Below are positions 47,501 to 62,500 of a stretch of 64,000 nt of DNA, one piece after another. The stretch spans positions 21,719,054 to 21,783,053 of the forward strand of contig NC_092562.1 of the NCBI RefSeq assembly GCF_037975245.1, given 5' to 3'. The stretch's first letter is position 1, and each line of letters starts with the position of its first letter. Source of the DNA: Apostichopus japonicus. Its lineage: Eukaryota; Echinodermata; Holothuroidea; Aspidochirotida; Stichopodidae. The translations under genes and the position numbers were made by a program. The notes beneath the pieces were generated by a model, which saw only the letters and a list, made by a program, of their open reading frames with translations, was not told the DNA's origin and did no database searches.

Positions 47501-50500
47501 CAGTGGTCGACTGTAACAACAATAACAGAAGATGATAATGAAAGATCACTAACAATGAATATTCATCTGTTGATTGTATAGTGAGATATGTAACTCATTG
47601 TTCCAGTTCCTTCAAGTTTAACTTTCATAACTGGCTGGATAATGGTCACATGGTTGGCTTAGTTTCTTTACATTTTGTTTTACTGACACGTGAGGGATAA
47701 TTTCTGAGATAAATTCAGGGTGGTGACCATTACATGTAATACGTTTCATCAGACTAGTTGGGTCACTCTGTGCTCCAGCAACATATCATATTTTGATGGT
47801 TTACTTTGTGCCAACATTGAGATAAATACGGATTACTTTGTGGGTTTCCGACCTAATTGGTGGACCTAATTACAAAACAGCTGCTGTTGTTGACAAGGAG
47901 ACTGGGAAGAAGTTTACTCACTGAGGAGGACAGTCGGCCATGTTACATTCCTTTGTCTGTGTTGGTGGTTTTTGGCTGAGGTCACAGTAATGGTCGCTCA
48001 CCACAGAGTGGTCATCGTAACGTATGCAGTGTACCGCAGCCATGGATTCCCCTGCGGATTGGAATCAAACACAAATCATGTCAAACTTGAGAGATACAGA
48101 TTAATGGAAATCACAAAAAGTGACTTCAAATATAGACAGAGAAGTTTTATGATTCTTGGCCATAAAATGCTGCACTCAGATCCCTGACTAACAGGATAGC
48201 TAAGTTTAATTTACTAGTCTAAGAAATTCTAAAGCAGGGCAATAAGAGATTTACATCTCAGCTTGATTTCTACCATCTGAAACACATATGTGGAAAATTA
48301 AAATAATTAAAAGTGTGAAGGCTTCATGATGATGATGATGATGCAACCTCAAAATGGAAATTTAAAAATTAGAATTTATAGACAAGGAACTGAAAACAGA
48401 TGTTTTTCCTAAACATTATAAGATCTTAGTCCACACCTATATGTTACTCATTTCAGACTCTTAGTAAACGAAAAACTCACCTCCAGCACAGGTGTTAGAA
48501 CATTCCGACCATGGTGCCCTCTGCCAAGCAAAGACCACCTCTTCGTCACCAACACCTGACCTCACAACAGGACGGTTGAGGGTGTAACGGACACCTCTGG
48601 TGCTATCCTGCACCAACAACTACGTGGATACAAAACAGACGTCGTTCATCATTCTTGCTAAATTTATAACGTTGATTTACAAAACGAGGCCTACATCATA
48701 ACAGACAAACTTCTATCATCCATCCTACTATACAGAAAAGCTACAGCCCAGCCAATGCACCAGGCCTGTTACAGGAGTCAGAGAGGCTAAAGCCCTGGGA
48801 CTGCTTACAGGGCCCAGGGAAACATGGGATAAAGAATATAATATTCTCGTTTTTTATAATATATTTCAAGCAATGAAGACTTTCAAGAGGGTGCATAAGT
48901 GTACATCATAGCCCTTAGGGTTTCACCTGGTTACCGAGCGTTATCTTGAAGGGAAACTGAGAGTAGCTGGTGGGACATGTACTACCCCCCACCCCCCCCC
49001 CCTCATGTCTTAATAGTCATCAAAGGCTACTCAGTGACTTCCAAGTTATCATTTATACTATTATTTATACTCTCAATTGTGTGATATCGAGTTTGTAAAA
49101 GGTAGCATAACCTTACCATGACAACTAGTTCCTCTGAAGTAGGACCCAGAGCAGTCAGTGTCTCTGGGCTGTCTTCTGGTCTATCATACCTAAAAGTGGT
49201 ACTGCCGACATCAAATGATTTAGGCCACTCAATGAACCATTCCGCATTGATGTGGTATTCGTTGCCCACCGACTTCAATGCTAAATCAAGAAGAAGGGAA
49301 AATACACTCATGATACCACCTGTGTACTGTATCTCTTTGTTAAGGTTATGATTAATAATACAATATATTATATAATATACTAACCATACAATTTGTCCGT
49401 CAGAATTAACGTTGACTCAACAACGAGGAGAAGACTTATGCTGAACCAGTACCTTGTGTTGTATTTATGACATATATTACTTTTGATTATTACAAGTAGT
49501 TCTTATTTGGCATTGCTGCCCTCTATTCTTCAGAACAGTAAATTTGTTTAGGTATGCTGTTAGTGACTGTTAACTTATATCAGATATATACTTGATAACA
49601 ACACAAGACAGAAAGCAGAAGTAAACAATCTTATTAAACATCTTTTGTAAGAAAATCAGTGACAGTACTTCACCTTGTATTATAAATCCCACAATGTATA
49701 CACATAAGCAAACATCTCTGTTAAATCTGACTATGAAGATAGATATGTGTATTTGATGACCATGTCAGCCAGCGATTAACCATTCAGTTCAATATCGAAC
49801 ATTTTTTTGATGCTCGTATTAAGATATTGTCTATCACTGCTTCATCTGCGAATGTTGTAAAGTTTATTCATAATAGCATCACACATAGGGTGTGATTAAG
49901 ATGGACTTTTCTCCTAATGGTACCATCAGATTTTGGGCAAATTCAATGCAAAATGTGACTTTCATATCTCAGACGAAGTTGATGTACTGAGATTTATCAA
50001 TTTCATTTCAGCTACGAACATATTTCATTGGGCACAAATAATTTACAAACATGAAATAGTACATTATATTTCTATGCTTGGTACAAACTGATGAACAATA
50101 AGGTACATTAACCGCAATGAATATAGCCAGACAACTACACTATAAAGTTCCCTCTCAATCAATTTTGGGACTCTCCCTATTTCCTAACTAACCTCAATAA
50201 ATACCCAGACACTTATCTACAAGTTGCAGACGACTTAATCTACTTTACATTGAACACTTTCCTGATTGGGATTACAAAGTGAGTCAGGGATATTAATCAA
50301 TAAATCAAGCCATTAGTAACTCTTGTTTATTGATGAACTCCAAGGAAACCACAGACAACAAAACCGCAGCATAGTGAAAACTGATTTACAGGTGGCTACG
50401 CTATGATTTGTACTTTGGCTGTTTGAAGTGATAACCACAAATAGACTCAACAAGTTCTTACTGATAAACTGATATGAGCAACAATTACCCAACTAAACAC

Positions 50501-53500
50501 ATCAAACAAAAGTAGCAAACATTAAATCAGTCCATCCATAAAGATTGGTAGCGCCTACCGGAGAGTCGACTTTCTTTCAAGCATTATTGGATTGGGTGGA
50601 AGATGGGAAGGCAAATCTTACCAAGGTAATTATTCGATATTTCTTCTTCCTCAACACGTATGTGCGTCGATCCCAGAGGAATGACCACGATTTCTTGGTA
50701 AGACGATAGAGGGAGGGGGCCGTCATAAGACCCTGCCACCGTTTCACAGGTGCTGCCGTCCCCGCCACAGATGCGACACTTGTCTTCTCTGATCTCAGAT
50801 CCAAGCTCTTTATCACAGCCAGTCGGCTGTAATCCAAGAAATAAAAAGGGATATTTAATTCTTATGACATGTCTAACTTTGATTTCATCTTTTAAGCATG
50901 CTCACTAATAAATCATATTTATTTCACCATTTACAACACCGAATAACTTTAATAAGAATGTGCAGAGGAGGAGAAGGGAAGAGGCTGCGGAAAATACAGA
51001 GAAATTGTTCGACTTTGACATGTGACATATCTCTGTGGCATCTTATTCATTGCTACTTTGAAAGGGATTCCTGCTACATCTCCCAATAAATACAGTTAAT
51101 TCCACTACCAACAAGTACCACTACCACTACCAATTTCCACCTACAACACCGAATAACTTTAATAAGCAAGTGCAGAGGCGGAGGGGAGGGAAGAGGCTGC
51201 GGAAAATACGGAGGAAAGTTTGGCTTTAATGCCACCTCTCTGTTACATCTTTTTCATTGTTACTTTGAAACAGGGATGTAAGTGCAGCCAAAAAAGAAAA
51301 CCGGAAAACTATTCGGAGAAACCGGGGGAATGTCGTCCTAACGCATCCTACTCCTAGCTCTGAATACTTACGCACTATCGTTATGTTAGGCTAGCTCAAA
51401 AGTATTAGCGCTAACACATCATACCCCTAGTTCTGACTACTTACACACTATCGTTATGTTAGGCTAGCTCCAAGTAACGAATACGTCGCAGCGATATCCG
51501 GAATAAAAAACAGTCTCACATTTGAAAGCGATCACGAATATCGACTATCATATGCGTATCCCGTAGATTTAGCCGCTCACAAATATCAAAAGCGTTATTT
51601 CCGAAACTTATGTCGAGCACCAGCAGTTACAAATCAACGTGAATTAGGCAAGGTTTTTCAACGACAGAAATGAGCTATGGCGATTTGAAGTTCGCACGTA
51701 CGCAACGATGTTCACATGGCACACACAATGTTGTACAGTGCAATGCGATGTGTAACAGGAAATGGTATTTTGGTTGATCGATGAGTGAAAATTGAAGTTA
51801 GCTTGCTGCAACGGGCCAGGCATTTTTGCCGCGTTGTGTCTTTGTTATTTGTACAATTTTGTGGAACTTTATTGGAATTAAAAAAAAACCGGATTTCCGT
51901 AAAAATACGGAAGACTTACATCCCTGTTTGAAAGGGATTCCTGCTGCATGTCCCAATAAATACTGTTTATTCCACTACCAAACAGACCCAGATAACTGAA
52001 GAATATATTATGAAACAAAAATAATATTACAACTCCATTTCAAACAAATGAAAAAAGAAAGGAAGGGGGCAAAATATGGGACATTTCTAAAGTGTACAAC
52101 TTGCAGGACTTTGGTATATGATTCATTATTTATATTATGTACCTTGCAGACACCATTGATGCAGATGTCATAAACATCCGGTCTGAGCTTCATGGCGTAA
52201 CACCTGGTACCATCTTCCACTTGCGGGATCTGCTGCAGGTGACCGCCAATGGCAGACACACAGATTAGTTCACACGGCTTCACCATGTTCTTGTATAATG
52301 GTACCCACTCATGATACTGGCCGTTGTAAGGCTCCTGGTTGAACTTTGCACACTGAACTTCATGAAAGTCTACAGAATCTGACGGACAGTCCTACCGAAA
52401 GAAAAATTATAGAAGAAAAATCAAGCAAAGTATTTGTGAACATAAGAAAGAAGTTCTTGTAGGTGAAAACCTGAATAGTAGGAGAAACATGTCAAAATTG
52501 CTATAAGGGGAAAATTCACAACTTATACTTAAAACTGCTGAGACTGAGACAGACCTGTATTTTATTTAAATGAACATTACAACTTTCCTGACAGAATAAT
52601 TATTATTAATAAGTCTTTTACCTCCTTATTACAGGAGCGAAAACGAATACGCTCTCCAGTACAATACTGCCCTCTGTGGCTTGGCCTGTTGAAACAAGAC
52701 AAAAAAATAGAGAATGTATGAAATGACTAGAGCAGGTGCTACATTTGAATCATACATTATGCAATTAGAACCTAATTGTGAACAAGAACAGAAGTTCCAA
52801 GCTAGGATAATTTTTCATATGTAATCCTTTACTAACATTTGAGTCTTTACTTCAATGTCTTAAGCCCCCCCCCCCACCACCCATACAAAATTGAACCGCA
52901 TAATATGAGACGGGAATTATTTCAAACCTCGGGTTGTCACAGTGCCTCTCAGATCTGGACACACCTCCACCACAGGTCCGACTACATTCTGACCACGCTT
53001 CCCATGAACCCCAGCCTCCATCGACAGCCTCTGGTCGTGAACCGGATGGAACACATTCCATCATATAGCACCACTGTATAAAGGCAAAGAGTACAAGGAC
53101 TGTCATTGCTACTCAAATCCCTAAATCATATTCATGAATCACTTAATCACTTGCTCACTACTACAAGTGCAGCCCACGCAGTGTTACATCCAAATATGGT
53201 TAGAAGTTTGACCTTCCATTAAGGTGTCATACCTTCAAGTTATTATACATAACACCACAGAGATGTGAGATTGCATGATCTATGTGGCCTCCCCTAATAC
53301 TAACAATGGTGTTTGTGCACCCCCCCCCCCCCCACTCAGCTTAGGATATTATGACCATTGCATTGATAAGACATTAATCTCAGATCTCCTTCCCTTCTAT
53401 CCCTCTCTCTCCACTTTTACAAAAGACATCACAGAGAATGTTGAAAGTCATAAATAAAATGACATTTTTTTGGGGGGGGGGGGGGGCACTGGGCTTTTCT

Positions 53501-56500
53501 GTTGGATATGCCCTTACACTCACTCATAAATCACAAGACAACCAATAGAATTTCAGGTATGTCCTGGAGGATTCTAAATTTATGTCATACTTTGACAGGC
53601 AAACAGACAACTCCCCAAGCTAGACGACTCCCAAAGCTAACATACAAACGAACTTGAACGAAAGAACGAACCTTGATATAAAGACTATACAAAGCTGACA
53701 CTGGCCCTTGTAATTATGAAACAAGATAATTCGGAGAATGTGTGCAGGCTACTATTAATAACAGTTTTTCATAAAAATTGAAACTTAAGCTTTTGAAAAT
53801 ATTAATCTTTCTGTTGTTGTTGTGATAATACAGTGTCATGAATTCCCAGATGGTGAATGCTTCTCTCATGGATGAGTAACACAGTGTTTCCTACCAAGGG
53901 ACCTCCTTAATCAGTACTGACAACCATATGTTTGATATTAAAAGAGAAGCTCAGCTTCTTCCCTTTGTTCGGCTTTGAACTCTACCCTTGATGCACCCAC
54001 CCACACAAACATACATGTATGGTGGTGTGATGTTGGTTTAGTGTGTGTGTGCCCTTCATTCACATACTGTGATATATTTATGTAGCTGTACTGATAGACA
54101 AACTGTAGTTGCCTCGCTCATTTGATAGTCAGATTGCAACCGCTTTTTCAGTTGCAATTTTAATCTACAAAACCGTAACGGAAACAGCCCAAAAATTGCC
54201 ACAGTGAAACAAGGAGGTATCAGTTTTGTATTCTGACACACTTTTGTGGATTATTCCACCCATTTTGGTTATACGGTTCTATAGTAAACTTCAACAAATG
54301 TACAAAGTTGGGGAAATTTTGTTTCCCTTGCATAGAGCATTTTGACTTCCGAACCATTACAAGTATAATTCTGGTGGAATCTGGCCATGCCATTACACCC
54401 TTTACCAGAGATGAGCTTATGGCATCCACATTACAGTAACTTTATAAAGATATATATCGGGACAGGGGGATGGGAGAGGGGGTGTGTGATAAGGGGATGG
54501 ATGGGTAGCAACTAAATACCTACCCCATCTGGTATATTGCTGGTATGACATCTTGTTCCCTCTGCTGCAGGGACACTGGTTCCTACACAGGTGGTTTGTC
54601 CCGGGAGACGGCAGGCAAGCTCGCTGCAAATATTCTGGAGAGATGAATGCACAAGGATTGGAAATCAAGCACTTTGTTACAAAGATGGATCCTGCTACTG
54701 AAATTTTTTGACAAAACGTTTCATAATTTACAAAATACAACAAAATTTTGCAACTAAGCATCCTCCAATTAATCAACATTTCTCCAGGGGAGGAGCCTAT
54801 TAACGGGAGGGGTGGTCCCTTCCCTTAGACCCCTCCCCGGAGGACAAATAATCAAAGCTTGCCAGAACCGCATTCAACTTTCACCTTCAACCTATATAAA
54901 TGTTGTATGTTTTTCACTCTGTTCAAAATGTTTACATTACTTTCTTAATTTCAAAAAAAAAAAAACAATGAAAAAAGAAAGATGTTTGCTTTCCGTCTAA
55001 GCTCACTGTCTAACTGTTGACCTTGGGGGTTTACATAAAATGTTATTAAAACAATGTTTAATAAATAAACTTCAAATAAAACAAAATAGATTTAATGGGC
55101 CTATTACCGCGACTACCATAGTTTAATCTGCTAATACATGCTACGTCTGTAAACCTTTTTCGTAAACGTCGCTCCATCTCCGACCGCTTCCAAACCTGGC
55201 TTGAGCCCAGATATCTGCCAAATAGTTCACACCACTTCCCGAACAGACTAATTGAGCTTGAATTGTGTCAATAACTTTTAAAGTATCCCTTGTATTAGCT
55301 AAAGACACGATCAGAAACAAATCCAATAAGAGTACTAGCTACTCTTCCTGTTTGGAAATACACAGACCACACACGTACCGAATGCATCAAAGAGTTGTAA
55401 AACACAAATTAAGACAAAACTTTGATGCTCTATTTATAGTTTAAAAAAACACGCACACAAGTGCAAGAGTTTAAACTTCCCACCAGTCTCTGTCACGTAG
55501 GAGGTGTCCCTCTCTGGAACATAGTTTAACATAGTTTAAATTTCCAACTAAAGGCTATATTCTACCTGTTATGTGGAACACTGACATTAAGATAAAACAA
55601 TATATACCTTGTGTTTTCGACAAATACCCCTATTACATGGTATCATCATGGAGAAATTAACCCCCTGCATCCTAACATTTCGATACCAGAAAGCCACCTG
55701 GCTTAGTGATTCTTTGCCATATAATTTGCTCAAAATTGTTCAGCGAGTGAGTTGAATTTGTCCAAGAATAAAGTGAGAACTAGAAAAGATCAACGATTTC
55801 CATCTCTTGGTTGAAGCACTCACTTGAGGGCATCAACCAATTAATTCACTGGCAAGGATTTTACAGTATAGAATTTTTATTAAAAAATGTTTCAATATCC
55901 AGAAAAAAAACAGTCTTTGAGGTGAAATATAGACACATAGATCTGAGCATATAGACATTTTCGTGAACCATTTTTGAGCTAGCAAATCAGCTCTGACACC
56001 AACCATCTCTTTAATAATTGTTATTAATGAAAGAGTTACAGGACATTGTTTATACAATGTGAAATATTTTCTCAACTTATACTGCCATAGCCAAAGTCAC
56101 CTAGTATAAATCACAGAGAATGGGGCCAATCTGAGTGGACAGGGCTTGGGGAGGAGGGGAGTGGGGAGGGGGAGGCAGAGGTGAGGGTGGTGGGGTAGGC
56201 AGAGGTGAGGGTGGTGGGGGAGGCAGAGGTGAGGGTGGTGGGGGAGGCAGAGGTGAGGGTGGTGGGGGTAGGCAGAGGTGAGGGTGGTGGGGAGGCAGAG
56301 GTGAGGGTGGTGGGGGTAGGCAGAGTTGAGGGTGGTGGGGGTGGGTTGAGGGTGGTGGCAGCAGATTTAACTCTTACACTGAAGTTACAGGCTTCGGCAC
56401 CATCTGTCGTCTGTAAGCTGCACTGTTCATTCTCGCCGACAAGTTGACCAGGTTGTGTGTTTTGATGCGGGGGCCGGACTTCAGAATGTGGGTCATTGTC

Positions 56501-59500
56501 CAAACAGTCTGCTCTGCCAGAACTAAAAGGCACAAAAAAAAGAAAAAAAGAAGAAGAGTAATGAGTGAATTCTTTTCTCCATCAATAGACAAGTCAATTG
56601 CTAAGGTATTCTTGAATAAAAGGTTGGGGTGGGGAGAGGGGGGGTGATGACATTTCAATTCTGTAACTGTTTGATATTTACCTACACAGGCTTTTTATTT
56701 TGCAGTATGATAAGCAGTTTGTTAACAGTTATTCTCTCTTTGGTAATCTATAACTGATAAGTTTCAAACTTTTCTCTTCAAGTATTTACAACTCTCCTTG
56801 CCTTTTATAAACAAGAAAAAAACTTGTGAGAGAACCTACCCATAAAGGTGCGATCATTACGAACACCTGTTTCTTTGAAAGATCATTATTAGCCTTGTCC
56901 GCCTACCCCCTATCCTCATCAGTTGTAAACTTAGTAGCACCTATTTACAGAGTTATTCCTCACAGAGCCCCAGCTACTTGTCAAATTAAACCCTTCCCAA
57001 TGTCCGACAATAATTTGGAGTTTTAACATGTACTAGGGAAGTCCTTAAAACAAAGAAAGAAAAAAAGAAGTATGATTCACACTTGAATTGCTGTTACACA
57101 TTTAACAGCAGCATCCAGCAAAGGTAGGTGGTATCCCAGAGATAAACACCATCCAGGAAGACGCCACACAGGATCAAGAAATGGGAAATTGCAGTAGTAG
57201 TGAGAGGACAGGTGAGAGAGAGAAGGTTGGGGGCAGCATACTACTACTACTACTAATACATTGCTGTCAACTTACTCTATAAAGTGAGTGATGTAGTCCT
57301 CACTACAAGAAGACCATGAGTAAAAGTCGGTCTTCTGGCTGTAGGTACCGGCCATGATACCTCCCGCGGTACCGCATGAATTACCATCGCCGTCGTGCTT
57401 CATACCAAAACTGAAAATGGAAAGAAAGAGAACGGCCGCAAAGTTAACTATTTTGTGTAACTGTTTTTAGAACTCTTCTTTTTTCAATCCAAGCAGGACG
57501 AATGTTTAACGATTAAAAGCAAGTGTTAACACAAATTATTGCAAGACTAGCGTCATATCGATCATGAGGAGGGGAATCGAGGCACTGGAAAATGGCAACT
57601 TCCGATTCCTTTTCAAGGGGCTGAATTTTATTAAGACCACCATTCCCCCTGTTAACCTGCAAGATCCCAGAGATAAAATATCGCTGCTGCCTGACCTGGA
57701 GTTACCGCCTTCTCAGCTTACGTGAGAACGCAACAATGGAGCAGATACGTGATGTCAATAGCTGATAGTGGAAAGATTGTCAAAAGACAACTGTTTTCTG
57801 ATTCATCTTCTGCTTTATCCCACATTTTTTCTCGGGGCATGCCGCATCTGGCATGTTTTCATACCTACTACTACCATCACGTTCCTTTGCCGATATTATA
57901 TCAAAGAGAAGAAAAAAGGACTCAACAGTCTGGGAAAATGTTTCAAAGAATGAATAATATTTTGCAAAATGAAAGGAAATCTGAAAATCAAACACATCTT
58001 CAATTTCTTTCCCTGGCACATTCTTTTCTTTCAACTCTTTAAGGAAAATGGAATTATATTTTCAATGCAAAGAATAGACTCTTGAGGTAGTATATTCCCA
58101 TCATACAATTGATCTTGATTCTGTTAGGAATGTTATAACAATAACAACCAAATATATATTACTGAGTATAAAGGTAAAATGGAATGGGGGGGGGGTGAGG
58201 GGCATCAATTGAAATATTACAGAAGGCAGAAATAGGCTAATCTCTTTGAGCAGATTACGAAGAACAAAAGGTGTTATGGTTACCATGTAACAAACATCAG
58301 AATTGTATATATCCATACATCTTTTCAATGTTATCACAGAAACCAACTCGCATGTGATTGCAAAAAGGATTCTGACTTTCGGAGAATTCTACCAAAATCT
58401 AAATTGGAAAACGACAACTAGTTTTAAAGAAAAGAAAACATGCAGATGAGAGGGGAGGGGGTGGGGTAGATGAAGCATGGGAATGAGTTTGGTTAAGCAG
58501 AGGAATGGAGTGGGTATGGAAGCAGTCATATAGGTTCATGGGAACTATTTGTCTAATTCTCGCAGTTGAGTGTGGAAACCAGTTCATCTCCAATGGAGCA
58601 AATTTTAGATTTGGAATGATCCCGTCTGGGAGGGCCCCAATATATAAAGCTCAAAGCACAACGCACACAGGCATGAGGTCACCTTTTATGTGCATCCTCG
58701 TTTCGAATCCCACACTCAATATTTTCTGTAATTTTTTCGCTGACTGTCAAATACAGATTTCAAACTGATATAATTGCCCTTCCAAGGCATATACATAAAA
58801 GATCATGTGGTAAAAAAACAAACCCCCCCCCCCCCAAAAAAAAAAGAAGAAATTGGAGATGTATATTACAAATTTATAAAGGTATGATGCATATATGATG
58901 ATACATTAAAGTACTACATACTTGTGTCCTATTTCGTGGGCCACTGTAAATGCTGTAGCTAGCCCTGTGTCCTGGTTAATGTTGCAGCTTCTAGATGGAT
59001 TGCACATAGCCCCAAGCAGTGATAGACCTTGTAAGAAAGATGGATACAAAAACCCATAAAAAGTAAGGTTAACATTGTAACATGAATAGAACTTCTGAAG
59101 CACTGTTGAATAAGAGAACTACAGGTAAATTAATTTCCAATTTTATCTATTTTCTTTCTATCGGTTTTTCTTATATATATGTTTTTAAATTTTCATTTGT
59201 GAACTAGAGCGTGGAATCTCGTTAAGCCCAGCCCACTCTTTCAATATGCAGGATAGCCCCACTCCCCAAACTATACGGAATCACCTACTGGCTCCACTGC
59301 ATCTATAGGTTCCAATGGATGCAAAGCATCGGAACCAAAATCAAAACAGACAGAGACAAAGATAAATTCCATGAGCTGCTTTATACCAACCAGTTGAATA
59401 CCAGTATGGTATTAAAACAAGGTTAGACCTAACACCTATTGACAATTACCGTCCTTTCTGGGAATACCACTAGTTTCTTGTCTGGCCAGTCAATTGCTAT

Positions 59501-62500
59501 AAACATTGATATTTTGTTTGTTATGGACTAAATTCATAATAGACAGGAAGCAACGACCCCCCCCCTAATTCACTTGTTCTCCCAATCCGTGTACCGGGAT
59601 TTCTAAGAAACTATTAGTTTTTTGGCAGAATACCAAGTCCCATTGTGAAATGCCTCTAATTTTGTTCAGAACAAAGTATGCAAATAAAGTTAAAAGACTT
59701 TTTAAAGTTTGTTTTTACAAATTTTACTCTGCAGGCACACCCTTTAGCCCTCCCGATACCTCACACAGCAACCTCTATCGATACCATTGCATGCAGACAC
59801 CCCCCCCCCCCATCCAATTTTTTTATCAAATGAATTGCCACAGTTTTGATATTTGATATGCAGGTATCCTAACTTTACTTCTAATATTTCAGCCTTGTGG
59901 TGTTTACTCTATGTCTAGACCACCTTGCAACTATTCCAGGGTACTAAGGTGATGCAGGAATTTTCCACTATCACATTTTAAATAACTTGTAAGTGGCCCT
60001 CCTTTTCAATTTCATATTAGTGGCCCTCCTTTTCCATTTCATATTCTGAATGCAGAGTGGTTGAGCCAAAGCACACAGTAGTTTCACACAGTATCCCATT
60101 TTAGATTTCCAACCACCACCCCCTCCTCCCCCCCCCCAGCCCCATCATTTACAAAGCAGTGATTTTCACACATGTGCTGTAGCTACAGGTGGTAATTTCA
60201 ATACCACTGAACATTGGTCTAATTCCTCCCTTCCTCCCCCTCCTCCCACCGCCATCTGAAACCTGTATTGAATCCCTTGCATACAATTTTTAATAAGTAT
60301 ACTTTTATGTCTGGGAAGTTACTTGTGAAGTTCAATTCAACTTAAACATTTTTTTCTTATTAAGACAATTCAAATTAACCAATTGATGTGGATAAAACAG
60401 GCCTTATTTCTACTCCCTGTCCTAGCTATATTTACTTCTGTTGTTCAAGATTCTTCAAACTGCAGCACATAAAAGATACCAAATGCTGCTTTCCACATTG
60501 AATATTTTTCTAGTATTTCTTGCGCACATGATTTACTGGGTGCATGCCAAAAGTTTTTTACTTCTGTGCTTAACGTTTATATGATTATGTCCATTCATGT
60601 AAACAAACAGAGGTTTACAGCTTACTACAGTAGCATGCTCAGTATATAAAAATTTTCCCTTAGTGGATGACCTTTGACATTTTCCAAGTGACCCATGACT
60701 TGAACCTTGGCTATGAAAGTACCATAAAAGTGAGAAGAAAACTGTGACATATTTTTTTTTTAAAGTTTGTATCTTTTTCAGAACAGTCAGTGACTCACTG
60801 GTAAACTAGAGGAGTGAGTATACAGTGACAACTTTCATTGCCATTTTACAAAAAGCTACATTATATATAAATTCCCCCTCCTTCCCCCACCCCCCCCCCC
60901 ACATACCTGGGCAATGGGATATGAATTATAAAGGTTTGGTTGCCAAGGAATCAAGAACTTAACACATATGACCAACTCCTGAATATTGTGCTATTAGTTC
61001 TAGTGATGTAATGGGAGGAGATATTTGAAATATATAAAGATAAAGAAATTATAGACACTCTTACTTCTTTTATCATCAACAAGACACTAGCAAACTAGTA
61101 AGTTTGTTTGCCATTTAGTAACAGAGTAATTGGATAAAAATTTGTGGATGGGGTAAGAAAGAGGGGGGGGGAGTAGGAGAATGGAGGAATGGGGGAGGGA
61201 AGGGTTTAACTGTGCATATCACAAAATATTATTACCCAAGTCAAACACATGCAGCCCGTACAAGATAAAACCTACATTTTACCAAGAGGTTAGTAGCTGA
61301 TACCAAGGGCAGAGAAAACAGAAAGAGAAAGTATTTTCTAGGACACTCTGTATGAGCTATTTTATTTCCCTGTTAAGTGCTGTTGCCAATAATCAGCAAG
61401 GGAAGGCTTCAATATGGATATCAAAGAGCATGACTTGACTTACCTTTAATATGCTAATAAATGTTTCAATCCATACCTTGGTGGCATCATCTAAAAGCTA
61501 TCAGGGAAGTTTTTATCTTCCAGAGAGGGGAAGGGTTATCAGAAAATAAACTAAAAGACACAGACATCAATCAGAACCTGGCATATTTGATACATCTCTA
61601 CTAACTTAACTTTTGAAACCTGTCTCAAAGATTTGACAAATATTCATGGCTAATCGGGAGGCGATCAAGAGGGATCTAGCGGGATGGTCGTATATCTCCA
61701 GGGAATGTAAGAGATTATCTCTGCGGAGTTTCATCCTTTAATTGTCTGAGTAATAAATTAACAATTACAAATGTAGAACACTTAAGAACGATGTCTGCTT
61801 ACAAGTCGCCAGTGATTCTATGAATCTTAGAACAACTTTACTGAGTTTGTGGCTGTTCTTGTTGTTTTCTTTATTAGCTTTTCAAATCCATTTTTTTATC
61901 ACATTTATACTTGATAACACTTGATCACTGGTAGCCAAACTTGCTTCACATAAAGAGTCACATATGGTAAGCCTCAGATGTTAGAATGTTGCATGATGTC
62001 AGCAAAGTTGTCAATTTACCTTTTATATTGATTGTGATGTAAAAAGGAGGAGCACTTTGGCATATTTTTCATGAGTCTCACATTAAAAGTCGAAAGAGGT
62101 ACATGTGGCTCGGGGGCCACGGTTCGACTACCCCTGCACTTGATTGAACTTCGTTACCGTTTATATGGGGACACTTTATCTCCCTCCCAGGCAGTCTACA
62201 TTAAATACATTTATATGGGGACACTTTATCTTCCTCCCAGGCAGTCTACATTAAATATCTATCACCTGAAACTCTAAGGATGGTATATTTTTTTTCAAAC
62301 CAGTGAAAGTTATTCAACAGAAAGGATTGCTAATAAAATGGAACTGCAACGAGTGACATCTTTGTACTAGATCTGTAGTCCAGCAACTATTACTAAAGTG
62401 ACCTCGCTCAAGTGATGTCTGTAGTGACACATGTCACTGAATCATCTCAAGGGGGTGGAGGAGGGGGTAGAGGATGGGGTGGAAGCGGAGACTCATCACT

